Shown here: piece after piece, positions 1-8,044 of the stretch
How the letters are laid out: each line of letters begins with the position of its first letter
Position numbering within the stretch: position 1 is the first letter of the stretch
Source of the DNA: a virus
Direction: 5' to 3' (one strand)
Length of the DNA stretch: 34,071 bases
IMG/VR virus record: IMGVR_UViG_3300046471_000241
Location: 1 to 34,071 of that record
Position numbers and translations under genes: made by a program
The notes under the pieces: model-generated
Seen by the model: the letters and a program-made list of their open reading frames with translations, nothing else
Told to the model about the DNA's origin: nothing
Database searches by the model: none

Positions 1-333
1 CTAAATCAGCGGGTTCTTTTTCCTCCAAATATAGTTATCCTTATTTTTTATTCTGAAAAATAACCATGGCATAACCCAGGCAAGTAAGAATAAAGGTATC
101 GCTAAAATGACAGATAGATTAACAAAGTTATAGTTTTGGTAGAGTAACAGGATTAAAAGAGCTGAAATAAAAATCAAGATGATCCGCAAATATAAAATTA
201 ACTTCCTCGTAGGTCTGTCAATATAGGCCATGATTATTTCAGCACCACAATAAGGACATAGGGTACTGTTTTCCTTTAATTTACTATCACAGAATCCGCA
301 TGTAGCATGCTCATCAACATGATTACTTTTCAC
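1..333 (-). CDS. Zinc-ribbon two-pass membrane protein, function unknown
   Basis: A 110-residue protein I do not recognise. Residues 12-29 form a compact zinc ribbon, C12-x2-C15 and C26-x2-C29. Two hydrophobic helices follow at about residues 47-67 and 73-94, with a short basic tail. This suggests an inner-membrane protein with a cytoplasmic metal-binding head. The start is GTG at 333, preceded by GAGAGG about five bases upstream. The stop codon lies at bases 1-3, so the gene is complete. It is AT-rich and sits just beyond the relic of gene A on the same strand, which is the relative position of cargo genes in P2 prophages. It may therefore be cargo of a lost prophage rather than a core host gene. 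The context is inference; the zinc ribbon and helices are visible. Confidence 0.7.
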   Translation of the reverse strand: MKSNHVDEHATCGFCDSKLKENSTLCPYCGAEIIMAYIDRPTRKLILYLRIILIFISALLILLLYQNYNFVNLSVILAIPLFLLAWVMPWLFFRIKNKDNYIWRKKNPLI

Positions 334-909
334 GTAAACCTCTCGGACTGACTTTTGCTGTGTATGAATTCTTGCTTAATGTTATTTATTTGATTTTATT
401 ATCTTAATTACTACTCTTTATCTCGAGTGTACTTTACATAATTTCTTTTGAAATTAGCAAGGGGATTTTTCTTGCAAACCGTAAGTGAATATGTGGGGGT
501 TCTGTTAGTTTTTAGTAATGACTCCTTTTACCAAGATTGTTCTTATTTTGAATTTCTATATACAACCCTTATCTGAACAGGGGATGGGTTTTATAATATA
601 AATTATGGCTAAGACATTTCCTAGTAAGCATGCCATATGAATTTTTATTGAATACCTTGCTGACTGCTTCTTGATGCGGCTGAAATAAAAATCGGCAGGG
701 GTAGCGAAAAGAACAGGCCAGGAATTGGAAAAAGCTCATACGCTAATGTTTCTGACTCCCCATGTGCTGAGAGAACAAGACATTGTTCTTATTTACACAT
801 TATTTGGTCGCTTGTCTGGCATCCGGTGTCATTTAAACTCATTTTTGTTTCGTAATACTTACTCAGGGCTTTGTTTATGATTAGATTTTCTGGACAGATA
901 CAAGTGATA
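334..909. other. AT-rich stretch without a convincing gene
   Basis: About 575 bases of low-GC DNA with no ORF of credible length on either strand and no tRNA-like fold that I can see. It would contain the promoter of the minus-strand gene starting at 333, but no hexamer pair there is clear enough to call. Confidence 0.5.
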
Positions 910-1090
910 CTAATCTCCTCTCCCTGCGTTGAACACCGACAGGCGTCGATTCTCCGTGACTGAGCTTTTAATCAACCTGCAGTTATTGGCAGAACGCCGG
1001 GGCGCGCCGGAGAGGCTTTTTGCGGTCAAAACCTCCGGGTCAGGGGCAGAAGCAACGATGCGCTATTCTGGTGCGTGCTTATATCTCCGT
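910..1090 (-). pseudogene. A: Relic of a P2-type gene A (replication initiator), C-terminal part including the ori region
   Basis: Read on the minus strand, 980..1077 aligns with 28572..28670 of the intact gene A, with about 11 mismatches over some 92 aligned bases plus a small indel. It encodes the same peptide series RIVASA..EVLTAKS..GAPR. The Trp codon before RIVAS (TGG in the intact copy) is TAG here, and everything upstream in the gene is missing, so it cannot make gpA. After the shared NNC residues the frame runs into an unrelated tail and stops at 910. The retained piece includes the GGCGCGCC block that forms the likely rolling-circle origin in the intact gene. It is probably the remains of an older prophage or satellite at the same attachment site, with int, C and cox deleted. 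Confidence 0.85.
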
Positions 1091-1158
1091 CGACAATTGA
1101 GAACATCGGACTGACAGGTTCAGATACTGTTGAACGGCGCTGAGTAATAAAAAGGCAC

Positions 1159-1183
1159 TAAAAAAGGCACATTTTTGTGCCTT
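1159..1183. repeat. att core, left end of prophage (25-bp direct repeat, also a terminator)
   Basis: Identical over 25 bases to 33355..33379; the flanking bases differ on both sides (c/a before, g/t after). The core holds the inverted repeat AAGGCACA-AAAA-TGTGCCTT followed on the minus strand by a run of T. It is therefore also a rho-independent terminator that can stop leftward transcription coming from ogr. A partial extra copy (AAAAAGGCAC) lies immediately to the left at 1149..1158. Strand exchange by Int occurs somewhere inside this block. Confidence 0.93.
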
Positions 1184-1228
1184 GGGAAATGATGTTAAAT
1201 ATATGAATTAAATGGATTTATTCATCTC

Positions 1229-1249
1229 AGTGTCCACGCATTGACCACA
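1229..1249. promoter_or_regulatory. Candidate integrase arm-type sites, left arm
   Basis: AGTGTCCAC at 1229..1237 is followed by GACCAC 11 bases further on. The same AGTGTCCACA motif occurs twice with 11-bp spacing at 33241..33261 beside the other att core. P2 Int binds paired arm sites on either side of its core, so these are good candidates. This is inference from the shared motif and symmetrical placement. Confidence 0.5.
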
Positions 1250-1255
1250 TCGACA

Positions 1256-1286
1256 AAAGAAGCCTCGTTTATTCGGGGCTTTTTCT
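1256..1286 (-). terminator. Terminator after ogr
   Basis: Stem AGCCTCG (1261..1267) pairs with CGGGGCT (1274..1280), with one G-U pair and a six-base loop. On the minus strand it is followed by TCTTTT. It begins at the ogr stop codon and closes the FI-to-ogr operon. The plus strand also carries a T run after the stem, so it may work both ways. Confidence 0.75.
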
Positions 1287-1508
1287 TTAGTGCATCTGTA
1301 GGGATTGCTGACTGTGTTTATCTGGATGCAACTGAACAGCATGAACAGTTCCTGGCTCAACGATGATGTCAGCAATCGACTCATGAGTTTTAAATGTGCA
1401 ACTGCAGTTGATATTCTGACACTGGTGATAACGTTCTTTGGTGTTCGCGCTCAGGTAGCGGCTTGATCGTGCGTGCGCGGCGTGCTGGCATTTAGGGCAG
1501 TGCATCAT
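1287..1508 (-). CDS. ogr: Late-gene transcription activator Ogr
   Basis: Ogr is the small zinc-finger activator that lets host RNA polymerase use the phage late promoters by touching the alpha subunit C-terminal domain. The 73-residue product begins MMHCPKCQHAAHARSSRY and closely follows P2 Ogr (72 aa). It shows the paired-cysteine pattern CPKC, then a spacer of about 22 residues, then CQNINC, plus the KERYHQC core. I chose the ATG at 1508 because it aligns with the P2 start (MFHC); an in-frame ATG at 1520 would add four residues and neither has a strong ribosome site. It follows gene D and precedes a terminator. Its predicted targets are the TGT-N12 boxes at 7986, 13504 and 21349. Confidence 0.95.
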   Translation of the reverse strand: MMHCPKCQHAAHARSSRYLSANTKERYHQCQNINCSCTFKTHESIADIIVEPGTVHAVQLHPDKHSQQSLQMH

Positions 1509-1602
1509 AGTAATCACCATGTAATCATTTTAATCATATGCAATCATTGTATGTTATCGCGCAAAACATACATCTGAAATTACAGTGTTTTACACAGCTT
1601 GC

Positions 1603-2766
1603 TTATTCAGGCCCATCGCTTTCTGACGCCTCGTAATTTACATCTGACAAAAGCACCTCAAGATTTAACGTCGTCACAAATCCACTGCTGCCCAGGCTGT
1701 GTGTCACTTTGCTGATAATCCACGGCTGCGCGTCGATCACGGATTTAAAACCGGACACCGCCACCGGCGTTTCAGGAAATAAATCTGCACGCCCGCGAGC
1801 CAGGGAGAGCGAGAACTCTGCGACACCGCGCTGGAGTTTGTCCCATTTTGCCTGCGCCGCCCGCATGGCGGCCTTTTGCGTGGCGTAGATGGTGGTCAGG
1901 GCAAACACGTTTTCATCACTCCCCGCCAGGTAATCACCTTCTTTGGCCTCCGGCGGTTTCTCCACCTTTGCGCTGACCTTTTTCGCATTGGGATGCTGCA
2001 CGTTGTTCAGAGATTGTGATTTCTTTTTCCGCTGCACCTTCACCTTTTTAGGCTTCGGGTCTTTGGTGTGAAGCCAGCTTGCCGACACGCCGGTATAAGC
2101 CCCGCGATCGGCAATGTTGAACGTGTGCCCGTCGCCGTCGCTGCGCACGATGGTCATCTGCGGGATAGGCTTCCCGCTGGCGGTCTTTGCCGCCCCCGGC
2201 TTGATAAACAGCAAACTGCCCGCCTTGATGGCGACAACCGCGCCGTTCAGCTCGGCCAGGCGGGTAATAAACTTCGCGTCGGTTTCCTGGGTCTGGTCGA
2301 TGTGCGACACCTTCACGCCCCTGAATGGCTCAGCCACGGCGGGCTTGAGGTTATTGCGCGCCGCGACGGCGGCCACCACGGCCTCCAGAGTCGTGTCGTG
2401 GTAAGAGTTATCACGGCGGGAATTCAGGCTGCCGCGATAGTCCGCACTGCGGGCGCGAATGGTCAGCGTGTCCGGCGTCCCCCGGTGCTCAACTTCATCC
2501 ACCGTAAAGTCGCCTTTGTTTATCAGTGCCTGACCTTTCCAGCCGAGTGCGATATTTATCACGGCACCGCGCGGCGGCATTTCCATCAGTCCGTCCGTAT
2601 CGCTCAGCTCGATGTCGAGCTGGTCGGCCTCAAAGCCGCGGTTATCGGTGAGCGTCAGCGAAATCAGCCGGTTGCTGACGTCCTGGGTAATATCCTTCCC
2701 GGCCACGGTCACGGAGAAGCCAGGCGCAAACTGCGCACCGGCGCCGATGGTCATATCCGTAATCAC
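1603..2766 (-). CDS. D: Tail protein D (baseplate hub, late control protein)
   Basis: gpD forms the hub that connects the tail tube and baseplate to the gpV spike and is related to the T4 gp27-type hub. The product is 387 aa, the same length as P2 gpD as I recall it, and carries the typical N-terminal segment FSVTVAGKDIT and the linker rich in Lys near residues 240-260. The start is GTG at 2766, overlapping the stop of U as GTGA, which indicates translational coupling. An ATG four codons later is an alternative. It is the last tail gene before ogr in the F operon. No lesion is seen. Confidence 0.95.
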   Translation of the reverse strand: MITDMTIGAGAQFAPGFSVTVAGKDITQDVSNRLISLTLTDNRGFEADQLDIELSDTDGLMEMPPRGAVINIALGWKGQALINKGDFTVDEVEHRGTPDTLTIRARSADYRGSLNSRRDNSYHDTTLEAVVAAVAARNNLKPAVAEPFRGVKVSHIDQTQETDAKFITRLAELNGAVVAIKAGSLLFIKPGAAKTASGKPIPQMTIVRSDGDGHTFNIADRGAYTGVSASWLHTKDPKPKKVKVQRKKKSQSLNNVQHPNAKKVSAKVEKPPEAKEGDYLAGSDENVFALTTIYATQKAAMRAAQAKWDKLQRGVAEFSLSLARGRADLFPETPVAVSGFKSVIDAQPWIISKVTHSLGSSGFVTTLNLEVLLSDVNYEASESDGPE

Positions 2767-3233
2767 AGCAAGCCTCCCAACTGGCCGGTTAAACCACCCG
2801 CCTGATCCAGTAACCCGTCGGCCTGAGCTTTCATGTCGCCGAACATCGCCGCCAGAGATTCATCAACGCGGGTGAGCGTCAGCGTAAACTCTATCTTTCG
2901 CGGCGCGCCGTTGGAGAAAAATTCCGTGTGGGTTTCGCTGACGCTGTTCACCACGAACATCCCGTAAATCGTGCCGCTGCCCTCCAGCAGAGGCCACGCC
3001 TTGCCTTCATCGGCCATCAGGTTCAGTGCCAACAACGACAACTTTCCGCCGGTGATTTCCGGCATCAGCACGCCGGACAGGGTAATTTTCTCCTCATTCA
3101 CGCCGAGAAACTGCGGCAACGGACGCAGGCCGACGCGGTTGTTTGCAGGCCAGCGGTAATCGACATCGCGCTGCAAACTTTGATAAGGGACGGTCTGCAA
3201 CTGAAACACAAAAAAACCGAGCGTTAACATCAT
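2763..3233 (-). CDS. U: Tail completion protein U
   Basis: gpU is needed to finish the P2 tail; it belongs to the phage P2 GpU family and is packed between T and D in all P2-type phages. The 156-aa product starts MMLTLGFFVFQLQTVPYQ and contains the conserved middle RPLPQFLGVNEE and the SGTIYGMFVV block. The alternative second Met would shorten it by one residue. It begins 12 bases after the stop of T and overlaps the start of D by four bases, consistent with one late transcript running FI to ogr. Confidence 0.93.
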   Translation of the reverse strand: MMLTLGFFVFQLQTVPYQSLQRDVDYRWPANNRVGLRPLPQFLGVNEEKITLSGVLMPEITGGKLSLLALNLMADEGKAWPLLEGSGTIYGMFVVNSVSETHTEFFSNGAPRKIEFTLTLTRVDESLAAMFGDMKAQADGLLDQAGGLTGQLGGLL

Positions 3234-3245
3234 GCGGATATCTCC

Positions 3246-5738
3246 TTAATCGTTATCCATGCGGGAACGTTGTTGCGCAGCGCGCGCACGATCGCGCGCC
3301 TCCAGTTCTGCGCGGATTTGGCGGCTGGTGTCTTGCCCACCCAAACCGGCACCGGCGGCAATCTGATAATGGTGCGTACTCCGATCGACATAGCTGCGCC
3401 CACCACCCGCTGACACGGGGGCATAGTTGCCACCCATGAGAACATCCACCGGGGGCGCAAAGGGATTAGGATTACCCAGGGGATTATTCTCAACAGGCGC
3501 ATTCCCGCCGGACGGTGAACGCCCGTCCGCTTTCGCGGCGTTTTTATCAATGTCCGCCGATTCATCTTTAATGATGCCGAGCTTCTCCAGCAGCCAGTCC
3601 ACGCCCTGACGCAGCTTATTGAATGCCTGTAACGGCGCGGTCAGCGCGTTGGCAATGGCCTGTCCGAACATCACGCCGGTGTCCTTGCAGTTGTTCAGCG
3701 TTTCCTGCGTGGATTTCACCGGCTGAATAAGGTCTTTGAACCACTGCCAGACCATTTTTAATTTGTCGCCGAGCCAGTCAAAAACCGGCCTAAGCGGCGC
3801 AAACAGTTCTTTCACCGGCGCGAACGCAATGCCCAGCCCTTCAATCACGCCCGCAAAGAAGGCGCTGATCGGCTCCCAGTACTTACGAATAAGCAACGCT
3901 GCGGCGACGATTGCCACACCGACGGCGATCACCGGCCAGGTTATCGCGCCGATGGCGGCAACAATGGCACTGCCCGCGATACTGAAACCCGCACTCAAGA
4001 ATCCCGCACCGGCGATCAGTGCATTAATCCCCGTCATGACAGGCCAGGCGACTAACCCGATGGCACCCAGCACAGCAACCAAACCCGAAACACCCCCAGC
4101 GATAGTCACCAGATTTGTCGCGAGCTTAGGGTTAGCGCTTACCCAGGCGTTGAGTTTATCCAGCCAACCGGTGGCGGTTTGCGTGAGTTTGCGCAACTGT
4201 TCATCCATTTCTTTAAACGCGGTAAAGCGCAGCCGGGCAAAGCTGCCTTGCAGACGCGCAACATCACCGGATAAATTATCCCGCAACGTGTCCCCCATTT
4301 TCAGAGCGGCACCGCTGACATCCCCGAGCTGATCCTTAGCCCCCGCCAGCGCGCCAAGAAATGCGGGGATTTGGTCAATCGATAAATCCTCAATCGGCGT
4401 CCCAAACAGCGCGATGGCCGCATTTGCCCGCGCCGCCGGGTCTTTGATGGATAACAACCCTTTGGCCGTTTTTTGCATCGCCGTCCGCGCCCCGGCGCCG
4501 CCTTTCGCGATTGCCCGTGACATTTTTCCGGCATTCAGCCCGATTTCTTCATAAGCCGACACGCTGGCTTTTGACATGTCAGAGCCGCGAATGCTGAACT
4601 CTTTAATCGCATCGCCGGTTTTATCAAGGGCGAACTTCCCCTGTTTCGACATATCTATCAGCAGAGACATCGCCTCAGCGCCGCTAAATCCGAGGTTGCG
4701 AAAGTGCGTAGAATATTCATGCAGGATTTCCGGCATCTCTCCGCGCATTTGTGCAGAGACGCGCTGCATCCCGGCGGTGATCAGATCCAGCGCCTCGTCA
4801 CTGCTGCCCGCAAGCCCGTTTTTCATCATGATGGCGGCTATCTGGATGCTTTCAGCGGTTTCACTGCCAAAGGCCGTTTGCATATCCAGCGCCTTACGGG
4901 TGATGCGCTCCAACTCTGCGGAGCCTACATCCCCCATTGTGCCCAGGGTGCTGCGAACCGCAGACACGGCTTCGGTGATTTTTTCAATATCTTCACTGAC
5001 GCCCGAACTGTTAATGCGCTGAATAACCTGGGTGTAATCGCCCCCCTTCGCAGAGTCTTCACCCTGACGCGCGGCAATCAGCGCGCCGCTGTGCTGACTT
5101 TGAACTTCGGGTGCCATTAACCGACTACCGGCATACAGGGCCGCCGTCCCCACGCCAAGCGCGGCCGCGCCGCCGTTGCGCACGCCTGCCGCCACCGCCT
5201 TGCCGCGCTCATAACGGGCGCTGACCGCGTTTAGCCTTGCCTGCTGCGCGCTGACGCGTGCCAGAGACTCCCTCTGCTGGTTGAGCTGGGCGGTGGTTTG
5301 GCTGATGGAGGCTTTCAGTCGGCGCTCAGACTCGGACAGGTTGCGCGTGCTGATCCCGGCCTCGGACAGTTCGGCGCGCTGACGCTGCACAGACTGCCGC
5401 AGGCCGTTGAATTTGGTCTGCAACTGCGCGGCGGTGCGCTTCGCTGATTCCATAGCCTTCGTCTGCGCACGGGTCGGGTTGGCGGTGTTCCTGAACTGGA
5501 TCGCCAGCGCCGCCGCCTCGGCTTTGGCGTCTTTCAGCTTCTGGCTGGTGACGGCCATCTGGGCGCTGGATTTCCTGAATCCCTCAATCTTTCCGGCCTG
5601 GGCGTTCAGGTCTTTGAGGGTGGCTTGTGATCCGAGAATATCGTTAGACAGGGATTTGCTGGCATTTTGAACGGCTTTAAACGGGCGGGTCGCCTGGTCT
5701 ACCGCCTTTAACAGCACCTCTAATTTTAAATTACTCAC
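3246..5738 (-). CDS. T: Tail tape-measure protein T
   Basis: gpT sets the length of the contractile tail and passes out of the tube ahead of the DNA. At 830 aa it is close to P2 gpT (815 aa). Residues 1-180 are rich in Ala, Gln, Lys and Glu with heptad-like spacing, a long coiled coil. The centre (about 545-625) contains strongly hydrophobic, Gly/Ala-rich helices typical of tape measures. The C-terminal 100 residues are polar and Gly/Pro/Asn-rich. The start is GTG at 5738 with GGAG eight bases upstream, inside the end of the E' frame (8-base overlap). Expression is thus coupled to the frameshifted E+E' product, the assembly chaperone that coats gpT. Confidence 0.95.
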   Translation of the reverse strand: MSNLKLEVLLKAVDQATRPFKAVQNASKSLSNDILGSQATLKDLNAQAGKIEGFRKSSAQMAVTSQKLKDAKAEAAALAIQFRNTANPTRAQTKAMESAKRTAAQLQTKFNGLRQSVQRQRAELSEAGISTRNLSESERRLKASISQTTAQLNQQRESLARVSAQQARLNAVSARYERGKAVAAGVRNGGAAALGVGTAALYAGSRLMAPEVQSQHSGALIAARQGEDSAKGGDYTQVIQRINSSGVSEDIEKITEAVSAVRSTLGTMGDVGSAELERITRKALDMQTAFGSETAESIQIAAIMMKNGLAGSSDEALDLITAGMQRVSAQMRGEMPEILHEYSTHFRNLGFSGAEAMSLLIDMSKQGKFALDKTGDAIKEFSIRGSDMSKASVSAYEEIGLNAGKMSRAIAKGGAGARTAMQKTAKGLLSIKDPAARANAAIALFGTPIEDLSIDQIPAFLGALAGAKDQLGDVSGAALKMGDTLRDNLSGDVARLQGSFARLRFTAFKEMDEQLRKLTQTATGWLDKLNAWVSANPKLATNLVTIAGGVSGLVAVLGAIGLVAWPVMTGINALIAGAGFLSAGFSIAGSAIVAAIGAITWPVIAVGVAIVAAALLIRKYWEPISAFFAGVIEGLGIAFAPVKELFAPLRPVFDWLGDKLKMVWQWFKDLIQPVKSTQETLNNCKDTGVMFGQAIANALTAPLQAFNKLRQGVDWLLEKLGIIKDESADIDKNAAKADGRSPSGGNAPVENNPLGNPNPFAPPVDVLMGGNYAPVSAGGGRSYVDRSTHHYQIAAGAGLGGQDTSRQIRAELEARDRARAAQQRSRMDND

Positions 5739-6164
5739 TGTCGGCTCCGCTGCGCTGCATGGCCTTATGACGCCACACCAGCAGCTCGGTCAGGGTCATC
5801 AGATACAGTTCTGACGGCGGCCAGTGAAAAATCACCGCGATGTCCGCCATCAGATCATCGACTTGCAGGTATGGGGGAAATTTTACAGTTCCGATTTCGG
5901 CGACAAAAAACCGATCACCTTGCCCGCCAGCGCAATCAGGTCGGGCAGGTTCAGGCTTTTGCACTCCTGCGTCGTCAGGTTCGGGAGGGTGATGCGCGGC
6001 AGAATGACGGTCAGCGCGTCAACGTCGGCGTTCGCCAGGGAGGCGAGGCCAATCCCGCGCAGGTGTCCGGCGTTCGGCTTAATGATTTCAACCTGGCTGA
6101 TTTCGGTGTCGCCGCGCTTGATCGGTTCTTCCAGGATAACGATGTTTTCATTGTGTTCTGACAT
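5731..6164 (-). CDS. E+E': Frameshifted tail chaperone E+E' (-1 programmed frameshift)
   Basis: Translation of E can slip back one base on the heptamer TTTTTTG (5904..5910, minus strand) and continue as VAEIGTVKFPPYLQVDDLM to the TAA at 5731. The fusion would have 87 residues from E plus 57 from E', 144 in all, against about 142 in P2, where the same T6G slippery sequence is used. The E' part carries the conserved FHWPPSELYLMTL block and has no start codon of its own at the proper place. The frame ends eight bases inside the start of T. It should be annotated as one joined coding sequence, not as a broken gene. Confidence 0.9.
5883..6164 (-). CDS. E: Tail assembly chaperone E
   Basis: The zero-frame product is 93 aa (P2 gpE is 91 aa). 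It is made in excess over its frameshifted extension and, by analogy with lambda G and GT, helps fold the tape measure and load tube subunits on it. The sequence begins MSEHNENIVILEEPIKRGDT and ends GFLSPKSEL. The slippery T6G heptamer at 5904..5910 lies over codons 85-87, so a fraction of ribosomes leaves this frame six codons before the stop. It sits between FII and T, as in P2. Confidence 0.93.
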   Translation of the reverse strand: MSEHNENIVILEEPIKRGDTEISQVEIIKPNAGHLRGIGLASLANADVDALTVILPRITLPNLTTQECKSLNLPDLIALAGKVIGFLSPKSEL

Positions 6165-6222
6165 AGCGGTGTCTCTTCTTCAAAGGGGAGGTTTCGCGCC
6201 GTTGTCCGGCGCGGGTTACGGG

Positions 6223-6732
6223 TTACAGGCCGATGTTTTTGCGGTGCTGTGCCACGCGGTCAACGCCGCCGACGATTTCCACCATGTTCACGGTATCGAC
6301 TTCAATCACGTCTTTGCCGTCAATCGTGAGTTTGAAATAGGTGCATTGGGTAGTGATTTTGGTTTCGGTGTCTTCACCCTGCTTGTACTCGCCGAAATCC
6401 ATCTCTTTATGACGTCCGCGCATCGTGACTTCCACGGCGGAGGTGTTGCCGGTGTCGTCGCGCTGGAAGGAACCGGCAAAGCGCAGCGGCACGGCATCCA
6501 CCGCGCCCCACTGCTGCAACACCAGTTCATCCAGTCCGCCCACCGTCCACTCAAAGGTCAGCGCGTCGTCATCCAGACCGAAATCAATGGCGGCGGAACC
6601 GGTCATGCCGCCGCCGCGATAGTTCTCCAGCTTGCGGGTCAGTTTCGGCAGCGTCAGCGCGCTAACCGTGCCGAGGTAGCTGTTCCCGTCGTTAAACAGG
6701 TTCAGGTATTTCAGTTTCTTAGGCAGTGCCAT
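6223..6732 (-). CDS. FII: Major tail tube protein FII
   Basis: FII polymerises into the inner tube of the contractile tail. The 169-aa product begins MALPKKLKYLNLFNDGNSYLG and runs with P2 FII (172 aa) over its whole length, including LPKLTRKLENYRGGGM, RFAGSFQRDDTGNT and the end HRKNIGL. It follows the sheath gene FI by 13 bases and precedes E by 58 bases. There is no sign of damage. Confidence 0.97.
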   Translation of the reverse strand: MALPKKLKYLNLFNDGNSYLGTVSALTLPKLTRKLENYRGGGMTGSAAIDFGLDDDALTFEWTVGGLDELVLQQWGAVDAVPLRFAGSFQRDDTGNTSAVEVTMRGRHKEMDFGEYKQGEDTETKITTQCTYFKLTIDGKDVIEVDTVNMVEIVGGVDRVAQHRKNIGL

Positions 6733-6745
6733 GTTTTAGCGCCTC

Positions 6746-7915
6746 TTAGCTGTTAACGGAGGTGGCGAACGTCGCCAGGTACTGATCGGTGATGCGCTGA
6801 CGCAGGGTTAAATCTTCCAGCGGCGGCACCGGCGTATAGTCGTAATCAATAAACAACTTGCCTGCTTTCAGGGTGTCGACGGTGTTCGCGTCGGGGTCAT
6901 ACCAGCAGTTGCCATCAATGATCAGACCGGCGGTTTTCATTTCGCGCAGCTTGGCGTTAATGCCCGCAATCATGTCCTTGATAAGCGTCGGGGTCATTGG
7001 CCTGTCCATCGCCCACAGGTGTGCTTCTGCCAGGGTGTCCGCCAGCACCTGCGCGGTGCGGGTGTAGTTCTCAAACAGGAACAGCGGATCATCTGAGCAG
7101 GTGCGCTGCCCCCAGAACTTAAAGCCGTCTTTGCGGATAAGCGTGGTCACGCACGCCTGGTTCAGCAGGTCAGCATCGGTGCCGGGGGTCTGCAAATCCC
7201 AGTACACGCTGGCAGACAGGCCGGTGACGCCGTTGATCCCGACGTTAGAGAGTGTTTTATGCCAGCCGGTTTCCGCATCGATTTTGGCACGCAGGCCGAG
7301 GGCATAAGCCGTTGCAGGGGCGATGTCGCTGGCGTTGGTGGTGGTGTTCCAGGATACAAAATCCGGCCAGACCACCATCAGCTCACGCTGGCTGAAATTG
7401 TCGCGGTACTTGATGGCATCAGAGACGGTTTTACAGCCGTATGCGCTGACGTAGCCGAATGCACGCAATTGCTGACAGACGGCGGCAAGCGCGGTCGCAA
7501 CCTCCTGGTTATCCAGACCCGGCACGCCGAGAATGCGCGGCTTTACGCCGAGTTCAGTCTGCGCGGACAGCAGGGCTTTCATACCGGTATACATGCCGGT
7601 TTCGTCTGACCCACCGATGATGTTGGAGGTGGTTTCCGCTTCGGTGTCACCTTCTGCCACGCGCACGACAACGACAACGGGTTTAGCCTGGTTGGCGATC
7701 GCCATCAGCGAGGCGCGCAGCGTGCCGGTTTTACCGGCCTTACCGGCGGCGGTGAGTACGTTGGTAATGAGTACCGGCGTATCCAGCGGGAACGTGGCAG
7801 CGTCCGCATCTTCGCCGGTGCAGACCATCCCGATGATGGCGGTGGAAACGGTGGAGATAACGCGGGTGCCGTCATTGATTTCAACAACGCGCACACCGTG
7901 ATGATAATCAGCCAT
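6746..7915 (-). CDS. FI: Tail sheath protein FI
   Basis: FI is the contractile sheath subunit. The 389-aa product starts MADYHHGVRVVEINDGTRVI and ends in the conserved DYDYTPVPPLEDLTLRQRIT, closely matching P2 FI (396 aa). The middle block NFSQRELMVVWPDF and the segment GWHKTLSNVGINGVTG are also as in P2. It is the first gene of the F operon, with an Ogr-type activator site about 70 bases upstream at 7986..8003. Confidence 0.97.
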   Translation of the reverse strand: MADYHHGVRVVEINDGTRVISTVSTAIIGMVCTGEDADAATFPLDTPVLITNVLTAAGKAGKTGTLRASLMAIANQAKPVVVVVRVAEGDTEAETTSNIIGGSDETGMYTGMKALLSAQTELGVKPRILGVPGLDNQEVATALAAVCQQLRAFGYVSAYGCKTVSDAIKYRDNFSQRELMVVWPDFVSWNTTTNASDIAPATAYALGLRAKIDAETGWHKTLSNVGINGVTGLSASVYWDLQTPGTDADLLNQACVTTLIRKDGFKFWGQRTCSDDPLFLFENYTRTAQVLADTLAEAHLWAMDRPMTPTLIKDMIAGINAKLREMKTAGLIIDGNCWYDPDANTVDTLKAGKLFIDYDYTPVPPLEDLTLRQRITDQYLATFATSVNS

Positions 7916-7985
7916 GGTGTTTTTCCTGTGATTGGGGTGAGGTCAATCATCGCTGGTTGTATCGGCGCAGGCACGGCGGGCGGGG

Positions 7986-8003
7986 TGTGTAGGGAATGGC
8001 ACA
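7986..8003 (-). promoter_or_regulatory. Ogr activator box of the FI promoter (P_F)
   Basis: On the minus strand the sequence reads TGT-N12-ACA inside GTTGTGCCA...TACACACC. P2 late promoters carry a dyad TGT-N12-ACA element centred near -55. Counting 55 bases gives a transcription start near 7940, which leaves a leader of about 25 bases before FI. The same GTTGTGCCA half is found upstream of V and O. Confidence 0.75.
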
Positions 8004-8012
8004 ACGGGGAAG

Positions 8013-8041
8013 AGAAAAAACAAAGCCCCTCTTCGGGGCTT
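8013..8041 (-). terminator. Terminator of the V-to-G tail operon
   Basis: AGCCCC (8024..8029) pairs with GGGGCT (8035..8040) around a five-base loop; on the minus strand the stem is followed by TTGTTTTTT. It lies just past the stop of G and ends immediately before the Ogr box of the next operon. Confidence 0.88.
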
Positions 8042-8044
8042 CGG

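Noticed and set aside
929-1114. Plus-strand 61-codon ORF, with a look-alike at 28542..28742
   Set aside because: Both are antisense shadows of the gene A coding strand; their similarity comes from homology of A and its relic, not from a conserved plus-strand gene.
1159-1183. tRNA-type attachment site
   Set aside because: No tRNA is seen on either side; the core is a terminator hairpin next to can.
2068-2805. 245-codon plus-strand ORF opposite gene D
   Set aside because: Complete overlap with well-supported D on the other strand, no ribosome site, and a composition typical of antisense frames in GC-rich genes.
5731-5964. E' as an independent gene or a frameshift mutation
   Set aside because: A T6G slippery site at the right codon and a P2-like fused length explain it as programmed frameshifting.
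5824-6756. 310-codon plus-strand ORF opposite E and FII
   Set aside because: It is antisense to two certain tail genes and has no family features.
7916-8044. Cargo gene at the fun/Z site between G and FI
   Set aside because: The gap holds only a terminator and the FI promoter; no ORF fits.
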